A DNA stretch of 35,419 bases from Bacilli bacterium (GTDB taxonomy: Bacteria; Bacillota_I; Bacilli_A; RFN20; CAG-826). Shown piece after piece: positions 11,090 through 18,461 of this stretch. Position numbers and translations under genes: made by a program. The notes under the pieces were generated by a model. The model was not told the DNA's origin, did not search any database, and worked only from the letters and a program-made list of their open reading frames with translations. The stretch's first letter is position 1, and each line of letters opens with the position of its first letter. The DNA lies in assembly GCA_024408505.1 (NCBI GenBank), contig JAKSUZ010000011.1:1-35419 (forward strand). Reading direction: 5' to 3'.

Positions 11090-12356
11090 TGTAAAGTTGA
11101 TTGTTGAAAAACCAGAAGAAGTTAAAAAAGCTCTCAAAAAAAAGCTTTGGGATTTTGATCCAAGTAAGGTAATTGAACTTGATAAAAAAAGAAAAGAATT
11201 AATTAAACAAACCGAAGCAAATAAAGCCGAACAAAATAAATTATCCGCGTTAGTCCCGCAATATAAAAAAGAAGGCAAAGATCCAAAAGAAATTTTCACT
11301 AAAGTTAAAGAGCTAGCGAGTAAAAATAAAGAAGGCGAAGTTGAACTTAAAAAAGTTGAAAAAGAGATTTTTGATATTGTTGCGGAATTGCCAAATTTAC
11401 CTGATGACGACTTACTTTCCGGAGGAAAGGAAAATAACAAAGTAATTAAAGAAGTAAATCAAAAACCTAATTTCAAATTTAAAATTAAAGACCACGTTGA
11501 ACTCGCTAAATCATTAGGCTTAGTAGATTATGATCGCGCGGCTAAAATTAGTGGTGAAGGCACTTGGATTTATACCGATGAAGGTGCTGAACTTGAATGG
11601 GCGTTAATTAACTATTTTATAAGCACTCATTTAAAGAATGGTTATCACTTTATTCTCCCTCCTCATATGTTAAATGAAGAGAGTGGATTTGGGGCTGGTC
11701 AGTTCCCAAAATTTAAGAACGCAGTTTTTCACGTTGAGGGTAATAATAAGTTCTTACTTCCTACTGCTGAAACCGCATTAGTGAACTTCCATCGTAATGA
11801 AATATTAAAAGAAAGCGATTTACCAAGAAAGTATTTTGCCTACACTCCGTGTTACCGCCAAGAAGCAGGTAGTTATCGTACTGAAGAAAGAGGTATGATT
11901 CGTGGCTATCAATTTAACAAAGTAGAGATTGTTCAATACACCACTGAAGAAGGATCAGATAAAGCTTTTGAAGAGATGATTAATGTCGCTAGTGGGTTAG
12001 TCGAAAAATTAGGCCTACATTTTAGATTATCTAAATTAGCCGCAGCCGATTGTTCACATTCAATGGCAAGAACTACTGATATTGAAGTATATCTACCAAG
12101 CATTGGTATTTATAAAGAAGTTAGTAGTGCAAGTAACGCTCGTAGCTATCAAGCACGTCGTACCATGGCGAGATATAAAGATAAAGATGGTAAGACTCAT
12201 TATTGTCATACTCTTAACGCTTCAGGATTAGCGACTTCGCGTTTATTCCCAGCAATTTTAGAGCAATTCCAACAAGAAGATGGAAGTGTGATTATTCCAG
12301 AAGTTCTTCGTCCATTTATGGGTGGTAAGACAAAACTTACACCAAAAAAGAAATAA
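11082..12356 (+). CDS. serS: Seryl-tRNA synthetase
   Basis: Class II synthetase that charges tRNA-Ser. It has 424 residues, the normal length. The N-terminal coiled-coil arm (about 30-105) is rich in Lys/Glu and begins MIDVKLIVEKPEEVKKALKK. Motif 2 is YRTEERGMIRGYQFNKVEIV. Motif 3 is NASGLATSRLFPAILEQFQQ, followed by EVLRPFMGGKTKL. Motif 3 normally has GSGLA..R, and the Arg is kept. AAAGGAG precedes the ATG, and the start overlaps the glycosyltransferase stop by 8 bases. The SRP RNA begins just 17 bases after its stop. Confidence 0.97.
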   Translation: MIDVKLIVEKPEEVKKALKKKLWDFDPSKVIELDKKRKELIKQTEANKAEQNKLSALVPQYKKEGKDPKEIFTKVKELASKNKEGEVELKKVEKEIFDIVAELPNLPDDDLLSGGKENNKVIKEVNQKPNFKFKIKDHVELAKSLGLVDYDRAAKISGEGTWIYTDEGAELEWALINYFISTHLKNGYHFILPPHMLNEESGFGAGQFPKFKNAVFHVEGNNKFLLPTAETALVNFHRNEILKESDLPRKYFAYTPCYRQEAGSYRTEERGMIRGYQFNKVEIVQYTTEEGSDKAFEEMINVASGLVEKLGLHFRLSKLAAADCSHSMARTTDIEVYLPSIGIYKEVSSASNARSYQARRTMARYKDKDGKTHYCHTLNASGLATSRLFPAILEQFQQEDGSVIIPEVLRPFMGGKTKLTPKKK

Positions 12357-12372
12357 ATGATATTATAACTAA

Positions 12373-12455
12373 GCCGTCATAATTAAGAACTATGAACCTG
12401 GTCAGGATAGAAATATAGCAGCCATAAATAGACCTCTTAATGTATGGCGGTTTTT
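12373..12455 (+). ncRNA. ffs: Signal recognition particle RNA (small bacterial type) with terminator
   Basis: Scaffold of SRP, which pairs with Ffh for co-translational targeting of membrane proteins. The diagnostic apical part is present: GGTCAGG, then ATA-GAAA-TAT, a GNRA-tetraloop hairpin, then AGCAGCC. The closing stem pairs CCGTCATA (12374-12381, with one G-U) with TATGGCGG (12443-12450), and ATTAAGA (12382-12388) with TCTTAAT (12435-12441). TTTTT follows at 12451-12455, so the closing stem doubles as the terminator. It is about 80 nt long, a minimal single-hairpin form. A TATTAT -10 box (12361-12366) directly after serS, with a possible TTACAC -35 18 bases before it, would start transcription near 12373. 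Confidence 0.92.
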
Positions 12456-12460
12456 ATTAA

Positions 12461-14875
12461 TTAAGCCGGTTCTTCATCCATTGCCTTGAGTGTTGCTTCA
12501 TATAGGTTATCAAAAGGAATGTCGATGAAGCTTTGTTCACTATTTTGGCGATTAATTGTTTCAATAAAGTTAGTTACATAAATATTAGCACGACCCACAA
12601 ATTGCTTAATCGTGGTCGAAGAATAAATTTTTCCTAGCAATGTGTCTAGAAACTTTTGCATTTTTTCTTCAGAAAATTCTGTATACTTGTACCAAAAATC
12701 CGGTGGCTCTTTAGATGAGTGTGAGTAATCACAATAATAGTAATAATATCTTCCTGAATTAAAAGTAGATGCAAATACACTTTCTATTGCATATAAAGTC
12801 TCTAATGGATTAAAAAACAGCAAACAGTTTTTAATATAAGACATCCACCGCGTTGCATAATTGAAGCCCTTATCAACACCTTCATCGTTGTTTAGTGCAG
12901 AGTATGCCCGAACAATCAATGAATAATCTTTTTGCCAACTTAAAGCAAGCGCTTTCCCGATAAATGTCGTAAGATGAATATTAAGTAAAGGTACGCGGCT
13001 AAAAATGTCCGCCCAACTAGTAAAAATCTTGTCAAGTTGATCCTGTATTGTAATAGTAAAATAGCTATAAGTATCGGGGCGTTCGGCTGTAAATGTATTA
13101 ATATATGAATATGCACAATTTAAACCGGTACAAGCATAAGCAAACCCGATAGCACCGGCAACAGACATTCCCAGCATTTTTGATAGACCATAAGTGGTAA
13201 AAGCGCTTATAAAATCATCAATAGCAGTGCCCATATTATTAGGGGTGCCGAATTTGCTAGTTGCTATGATTCCCTTAATAATTATTTTAAACGCTTCCAT
13301 TTTATTTTCTGGAATTTCCATCTCTATTCTACTTTCGAATAAATTAATAGCTTTTTGAAGTGGCATAGTAATCTTTGAATAATCAATATAAAAAGAGTCC
13401 ATATACACTTGCATTCTGCTATCTGTTGGCATATATTCTTTGAAGTATAAATCTTCGGATACAAGGTTAAGCTGTGCTCCCATATCCATTGTATATATAG
13501 CACAATCTAAAAACTCTTCCCCATTATCACTTGTGTAGGTACCGACGACGGTTTTAATTGCTTCTATAAAGTTTTCGTACTTTGTGCAATGCTCATTATA
13601 TTGTTTTAAAGCGTTTGCGCCATGTACTGCGATTTCGGTAATGCCATTCACATACTTGCCTTCTTTATCTGCGTCTATTATGTTGGATAAATAGTTATAT
13701 AGATTATATTCAGGCCGGATTGCATCGCTATCAATATAATATCCACCAGCATCAATAAACGCTAAAAGCATTTCTAATTTATTTGATGCATGCGGATCCT
13801 TTATTTCGTTTTTTAGTAATATCAATACTTCTATATACATATTTTCAAATGCAGTGTCATACATTTCATATCCATATTTGCAATAAATAGAAGCAGCATT
13901 GCCCAAACAATCAATTATTGTCGTAAGGTCATCTTGAGTAAAGATTTTTTTAGCTTCTGTTAGCTTTTCATTAACCATTTCTTCCGCTGGGGTATAGCCG
14001 AATTTATCGTTTTGGCGACTGCATCCTCTTATCAAACCGCAGCCAATCTTATCGATTTCTCTAAGTTCAAGCGCTGATGTAGTTTGTGTCGCCTTAGCGA
14101 CATATTTGTCATAAATTTCATCCATAAAATAAGCGCTATCAGATCGCCAATACGATAGTAGCTTAGCGCAACTCAAATCATGTATTGCTGATAGTTGATC
14201 AACAGTCAATTTTTTATTAGCATAATTTTCAATACTATCAAGATATGCCCAGGCAATGTTGTAATATGCTTCATTAGGAACGACACCATTAAATCTTCCA
14301 TCTACCACATCGATTTTATTCATTGTTTCCAAACAAAGGTGAGTCAACTTATAAATCATTTGCATTTGAGTTGGTGATGTTACATTCTTGCTATCGTTTA
14401 TCACCATCATAGCAGTGGGCAACACTTTTCCCTCTACTTCGCTTTCGCCTCCGATTAAGAAGTCTATATAACCGAATGCAATTTGTTTATTAATCGCATA
14501 ATCAATCGCCTTTTGCCCCTCTTCTTCAATGCGTTTACTTAATTCCTTGCGTATTACTTCTGGATCTGTCTCATAAGTTGCAGTTAATACAAGATTACTA
14601 GTAACTGTGATAGTAGAACTAACTATATTACCTTGTTCATCTAGCCAATTACTGAATATACAATCTTCTTCCTCTGGTAACTTATAACCTTCAATTTGAT
14701 TTAAAGTAGTGCCTTCAACTACATTGTTTAAAACTATACATGTTTTACCATCAGAGAACGTTCCTTCCCCTGATTGAAGCGCTACAGCAAAAGTGGTTGC
14801 TGTAGGTGTTGCTGGCGTAGAACAACCACAAAGAATTAAGGGGCTAATTAAAGCCATAAATTTAATATTTTTCAT
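12461..14875 (-). CDS. Large lipoprotein with InlB B-repeat-like (Flg_new) domain, unknown function
   Basis: An 804-residue surface protein that I do not recognise as a whole. The signal peptide MKNIKFMALISPLILCGC has a lipobox (LCGC, lipidated Cys18), so it is anchored to the outer leaflet of the membrane. Residues about 28-102 have the spacing of one InlB B-repeat/Flg_new unit (GEGTFSDGKT, GTTL, FSNWLDEQGN, TSNLVLTATYE). The rest is mostly helical with many aromatic residues and looks like repeats of helical pairs. A hydrophobic stretch (AVAGAIGFAYACTGL) near residue 570 may be buried. The gene runs against replication and ends 6 bases from the ffs terminator. Its promoter predicts a leaderless mRNA. 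Confidence 0.75.
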   Translation of the reverse strand: MKNIKFMALISPLILCGCSTPATPTATTFAVALQSGEGTFSDGKTCIVLNNVVEGTTLNQIEGYKLPEEEDCIFSNWLDEQGNIVSSTITVTSNLVLTATYETDPEVIRKELSKRIEEEGQKAIDYAINKQIAFGYIDFLIGGESEVEGKVLPTAMMVINDSKNVTSPTQMQMIYKLTHLCLETMNKIDVVDGRFNGVVPNEAYYNIAWAYLDSIENYANKKLTVDQLSAIHDLSCAKLLSYWRSDSAYFMDEIYDKYVAKATQTTSALELREIDKIGCGLIRGCSRQNDKFGYTPAEEMVNEKLTEAKKIFTQDDLTTIIDCLGNAASIYCKYGYEMYDTAFENMYIEVLILLKNEIKDPHASNKLEMLLAFIDAGGYYIDSDAIRPEYNLYNYLSNIIDADKEGKYVNGITEIAVHGANALKQYNEHCTKYENFIEAIKTVVGTYTSDNGEEFLDCAIYTMDMGAQLNLVSEDLYFKEYMPTDSRMQVYMDSFYIDYSKITMPLQKAINLFESRIEMEIPENKMEAFKIIIKGIIATSKFGTPNNMGTAIDDFISAFTTYGLSKMLGMSVAGAIGFAYACTGLNCAYSYINTFTAERPDTYSYFTITIQDQLDKIFTSWADIFSRVPLLNIHLTTFIGKALALSWQKDYSLIVRAYSALNNDEGVDKGFNYATRWMSYIKNCLLFFNPLETLYAIESVFASTFNSGRYYYYYCDYSHSSKEPPDFWYKYTEFSEEKMQKFLDTLLGKIYSSTTIKQFVGRANIYVTNFIETINRQNSEQSFIDIPFDNLYEATLKAMDEEPA

Positions 14876-14881
14876 ATTTTC

Positions 14882-14910
14882 AAGATAACAAATTGACTAT
14901 TTATAGTCAA
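14882..14910 (-). promoter_or_regulatory. Leaderless lipoprotein promoter within a perfect inverted repeat
   Basis: Minus strand: -35 TTGACT (14910-14905), 17-base spacer, -10 TATCTT (14887-14882), then only 6 bases before the lipoprotein ATG. Transcription should therefore start at or next to the ATG. The -35 forms one arm of the perfect inverted repeat TTGACTATTTATAGTCAA (14893-14910, 7-base arms), a candidate operator. Confidence 0.6.
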
Positions 14911-14938
14911 GTAACTGGTTTATTATGAATTTAATAAA

Positions 14939-14947
14939 TGCTATTAT
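14939..14947 (+). promoter_or_regulatory. tadA extended -10 promoter
   Basis: TGCTATTAT is an extended -10 ending 11 bases before the tadA ATG, giving a leader of about 4 bases. A second candidate, TATAGT (14951-14956), lies too close to the ATG to give an intact start. No Shine-Dalgarno sequence precedes the ATG. Confidence 0.5.
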
Positions 14948-14958
14948 TTGTATAGTGT

Positions 14959-15408
14959 ATGTCCGATACTAAGTTTATGAAGTTAGCCTTGATGGAGGCT
15001 AAAAAAGCAGCAATAGAAGGTGAAGTACCTATTGGTGCAGTTTTAGTTAAAGATAGTAAAGTAATCGCTAAAGCTCATAACCTAAAAGAAAGTAAAAAAG
15101 ATGCTACCGCTCATGCCGAGATTTTAGTAATTAAAAAAGCTAGTAAAAAATTAAATAATTGGCGTCTATTAGATACAACTCTTTATGTAACATTAGAACC
15201 TTGTGCAATGTGCGCTAGTGCAATTTCTCAAGCAAGAATTAAACGCGTTGTTTACGCCCTTGATGATGAGAACAATGGTGCGATTAAAAATACGATTAAG
15301 TTATATACGTATAAAAGCATTAATCAACTGCCACAAGTTACAAGTGGCGTTTTAGAAAAAGATGCTAAACAAATATTGCAAACATTCTTTAAGAAAAAAC
15401 GAAAATAA
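14959..15408 (+). CDS. tadA: tRNA-specific adenosine deaminase TadA
   Basis: Converts the wobble adenosine of tRNA-Arg(ACG) to inosine. It has 149 residues, the usual size. Zinc and catalytic motifs: HAE at 52-54 (His52 zinc ligand, Glu54 proton shuttle) and PCAMC at 81-85 (Cys82, Cys85). The start MSDTKFMKLALMEAKKAAIEGEVPIGAV is typical. It is transcribed alone between the divergent lipoprotein and the next operon. CMP/dCMP or guanine deaminases share the zinc motifs, but the length, the GEVPIGAV start and ARIKRVVYALDDENNGA fit TadA. Confidence 0.93.
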   Translation: MSDTKFMKLALMEAKKAAIEGEVPIGAVLVKDSKVIAKAHNLKESKKDATAHAEILVIKKASKKLNNWRLLDTTLYVTLEPCAMCASAISQARIKRVVYALDDENNGAIKNTIKLYTYKSINQLPQVTSGVLEKDAKQILQTFFKKKRK

Positions 15409-15411
15409 TAT

Positions 15412-15463
15412 TTGACATAATTTATTAATAAACTAATATAGTTATACAATTTATATAAATTGT
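15412..15463 (+). promoter_or_regulatory. Transporter operon promoter with palindromic operator
   Basis: TTGACA (15412-15417), a 16-base spacer and TAATAT (15434-15439) make a strong promoter. The perfect 18-base palindrome ACAATTTATATAAATTGT (15446-15463) covers the predicted start. A regulator bound there would block transcription. The operon encodes a TetR-family protein, the obvious candidate binder. The ribosome-binding site AAGGAG lies after the palindrome, before the ATG at 15488. Confidence 0.65.
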
Positions 15464-15487
15464 TTTCCCTATTAAGGAGATAATTAG

Positions 15488-18460
15488 ATGCTTGAATTAA
15501 GAGACATTACCAAGACTTATGTTGTTGAAAAACAGCATTTTCCTGCGCTTAAAGGCATCAATTTATCGCTCCCGGATAAAGGTTTTGTTTCAATCTTAGG
15601 TCCATCTGGATGTGGTAAGACTACTTTACTAAACTTAATTGGTGGTCTTGATCAATATACTTCTGGTGATTTAATCATTAACAATAAATCTACCAAAAAG
15701 TTTACCGATCAAGATTGGGATGCTTATCGTAATAAGCGTGTTGGCTTTGTATTTCAAACTTATAACTTAGTTCCTCATCTTACGGTATTAGGTAATGTTG
15801 AATTATCAATGACCTTAACCGGTATGAACAAGAAAGAAAGACAAAGCAAAGCCACAACCGCACTTGATCGTGTTGGATTAAAAGACACATTAAAGAAAAA
15901 GCCAAATCAATTATCTGGTGGTCAAATGCAAAGAGTAGCTATTGCTCGTTCTTTAGTAAACGATCCAGAAATTATTCTCGCTGACGAACCTACTGGTGCG
16001 CTTGATAGCGTCACTAGTGTCCAAGTCATGGAGATTTTAAAAGAAGTCGCAAAAGATCGTTTAGTAGTTATGGTTACCCATAACAACGAATTAGCGGAAA
16101 AATATTCAACTAGAATTATTCGTTTAAAAGATGGCTTAGTTATTAGTGATACCGAACCATTAAATGTTGTTGATAGAAAAGATTCAACCGAACTTGAACA
16201 AGAACAAAATAAGCATACACATATGTCTTTCCTTACTGCGTTAGGTAGTTCTGCCAAAAGCTTACTAACTAAGAAAGGAAGAACGATTATGACTGCGGTT
16301 GCCGCATCATTTGGTATTATCGGTGTTGCACTTGTATTAGCGATGTCTAATGGTTTCCAAAATTATGTAAATCGTGTTGAATCCGAGACCGCCAGTAGCG
16401 TTCCGATTACGATTTCTCCATTTGTCACAACGCAAATTAAACAAATGGATTTACCAGAAGCCTGGCCAAGTGAAGAAGTAATTAAACCATACGATGAAGA
16501 TATTTCTCAAGTGATGGTAATTCACCGTAACTATTTAACCAAAGAATATTCAAATTACGCGATGGAATTATTAGAAGGTAAAAACCATTATGCTTCTAGT
16601 GTATTAGAAAATCATGAATATTTAGATTTTAATATTTTCGCTAAAAGAGAAAGTGGTGAAGTAATTAAAGTCGATCAATTCCAATCAGCCGGAGCGACTG
16701 GATCTATTCTTTCGGGTGTTACTAATTTACCATCCACTATTTTCCATGAGCTTTATGGCGGAAGAGACTATATTGAATCTCTTTATGATGTGGTTAAAGG
16801 AACATATCCTAAAGAGTTAAATGAAGATGATAGAACCGTTGAAGTCTGTTTAGTGTGTGACCGTTATAACCGTGTTCCAATGAAGACTTTATATGCTTTA
16901 GGACTTTCTGATTCATCATTAACGCAAGAAGGTCAAACAATTGATTTTAATGACATTATAAATAGCGATGGATACAAAGCCTATAGTCCTAAAACTTTAA
17001 TGGAATTTTTAAAAAGCAAAGGTCAATTTAAGGAAATTGATGTGCCTAAAGAGGAACGTTCCGCTTTTTCTGATGCTGTTCCGATAGAAACCGATAAAGA
17101 AATCCCTATTCTAAAAGACATTACTATTCCAGGATTTACTACACCACCAGATATTGAACCTAAGACCCCCAAAATTACTCTTTATGGTAATATCGCTGAT
17201 GAAACACCTGAGGCCGCTCAAGCAAGAAAAGATTTATTTGATGATGATGTAACTAACAAGCCAATTAAAATTAAGATTTCTGGAATTATTCGTCCAAAAA
17301 GAGATACATTAATTAACTTAATGCCTGGAAGCATTTGCTATCCCGCTTCCTTAAAAAAATATTATGTGAATAAATTAAGTGAAGATTATAAAGAGTATGC
17401 TGAAAGTGCAAAGAATAACTATTATATTACCGCCGAAGCGGCAGTACCCGACCCAAAAACCATTGATCTTACAGATTATGGATATGGCGAAGTCACAATA
17501 AAAAACTATCAACCAGCCGCAATTAATTTATTAGCAGGGATAAATTATGCCTACCAAGGCGCAAATACAACCCCCCTTACAACACTTTTAGATGATTTTA
17601 CTCCCGGTACTTCTTATTTTCGTTTCTTTAGTTTAATTGCCGACAAATATAAGATAGAAGATCTTAATAATTTTAGTGAATTAACTAATTTCGCAACTCC
17701 GAATTATAGTAGAAGCTACACTAGAGGTAATTATCGTTTCGCTAGTGAATTCGATAACGACAAAATTAAAATGTTTTCCGCACCCATTCCCCTTCCTATT
17801 GTCGGAACTGATAAGATAGTATTACCAGTAAAAGGAACGTATGGTAACCAACTTAATAACCTTGTTACCTATTGCAGTGGATATTCCACTATTACATCGG
17901 TGTTAGTGTTCCCAAGAAGTTTATCGGATAAGAGTAAAGTCTTTGAATATCTAGATGCTTATAACAAAGACAAAATAGAATCTGCACAAATCTTATATTC
18001 TGATTTAGCAGGTAATCTTACTGAAGCATTAGGAACAATGATTGATATTATTTCAATTGTCCTAGTGGTATTCTCTTCCGTTTCATTATTAGTTTCTTGT
18101 GTTATGACAGGTATTATTACTTATACATCCGTACTTGAACGTACTAAAGAAATAGGGATATTGCGCGCGATTGGCGCTCGTAAGAAAGACGTAGGGCGAC
18201 TATTTGAAGCTGAATCAGTAATTATTGGTGGAGTAGCAGGACTTGCAGGCGTTCTCTTTACCTTTATTGTCGAGTGGCCGATTAGTGCAATTATTAATTC
18301 ACGTTTCCCGGATCAACAAATTGGTATGATATGTAATCTTAATCCATGGCATGCAGTGCTATTAGTAGTGATTTCAATTCTTTTAACTTTCATTTCTGGA
18401 TTCATCCCAGCAAGAAAAGCTGCTAAGAAAGATCCAGTCGTTGCGCTAAGAACGGAGTGA
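15488..18460 (+). CDS. ABC transporter, ATP-binding domain fused to FtsX/MacB-type permease
   Basis: A 990-residue fused exporter-type or mechanotransmission ABC protein. The N-terminal LolD/MacB-like ATPase (about 1-235) has Walker A GPSGCGKTT (38-46), signature LSGGQ (142-146) and Walker B IILADEP (162-168). The first membrane helix is about 262-290 (GRTIMTAVAASFGIIGVALVLA). A large extracellular domain of about 550 residues follows, then the FtsX domain with three helices from about 850 to the end, including the conserved ERTKEIGILRAIGARKKDV and FIPARKAAKKDPVVALR. Fusion of the ATPase to one FtsX unit with a very large outer domain is typical of Gram-positive and gut Bacillota. Substrate unknown; peptides or lipoproteins are possible. 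First gene of a five-gene operon. Confidence 0.9.
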   Translation: MLELRDITKTYVVEKQHFPALKGINLSLPDKGFVSILGPSGCGKTTLLNLIGGLDQYTSGDLIINNKSTKKFTDQDWDAYRNKRVGFVFQTYNLVPHLTVLGNVELSMTLTGMNKKERQSKATTALDRVGLKDTLKKKPNQLSGGQMQRVAIARSLVNDPEIILADEPTGALDSVTSVQVMEILKEVAKDRLVVMVTHNNELAEKYSTRIIRLKDGLVISDTEPLNVVDRKDSTELEQEQNKHTHMSFLTALGSSAKSLLTKKGRTIMTAVAASFGIIGVALVLAMSNGFQNYVNRVESETASSVPITISPFVTTQIKQMDLPEAWPSEEVIKPYDEDISQVMVIHRNYLTKEYSNYAMELLEGKNHYASSVLENHEYLDFNIFAKRESGEVIKVDQFQSAGATGSILSGVTNLPSTIFHELYGGRDYIESLYDVVKGTYPKELNEDDRTVEVCLVCDRYNRVPMKTLYALGLSDSSLTQEGQTIDFNDIINSDGYKAYSPKTLMEFLKSKGQFKEIDVPKEERSAFSDAVPIETDKEIPILKDITIPGFTTPPDIEPKTPKITLYGNIADETPEAAQARKDLFDDDVTNKPIKIKISGIIRPKRDTLINLMPGSICYPASLKKYYVNKLSEDYKEYAESAKNNYYITAEAAVPDPKTIDLTDYGYGEVTIKNYQPAAINLLAGINYAYQGANTTPLTTLLDDFTPGTSYFRFFSLIADKYKIEDLNNFSELTNFATPNYSRSYTRGNYRFASEFDNDKIKMFSAPIPLPIVGTDKIVLPVKGTYGNQLNNLVTYCSGYSTITSVLVFPRSLSDKSKVFEYLDAYNKDKIESAQILYSDLAGNLTEALGTMIDIISIVLVVFSSVSLLVSCVMTGIITYTSVLERTKEIGILRAIGARKKDVGRLFEAESVIIGGVAGLAGVLFTFIVEWPISAIINSRFPDQQIGMICNLNPWHAVLLVVISILLTFISGFIPARKAAKKDPVVALRTE

Positions 18461-18461
18461 T

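Noticed and set aside
12373-12455. Another small RNA or plain terminator instead of SRP RNA
   Set aside because: GGTCAGG...GAAA...AGCAGCC with a closing helix is specific to the SRP RNA apical domain.
14893-14910. TTGACT as the -35 of tadA on the plus strand
   Set aside because: The nearest good -10 boxes are 22 and 43 bases away, outside the working range; it fits the minus-strand promoter instead.
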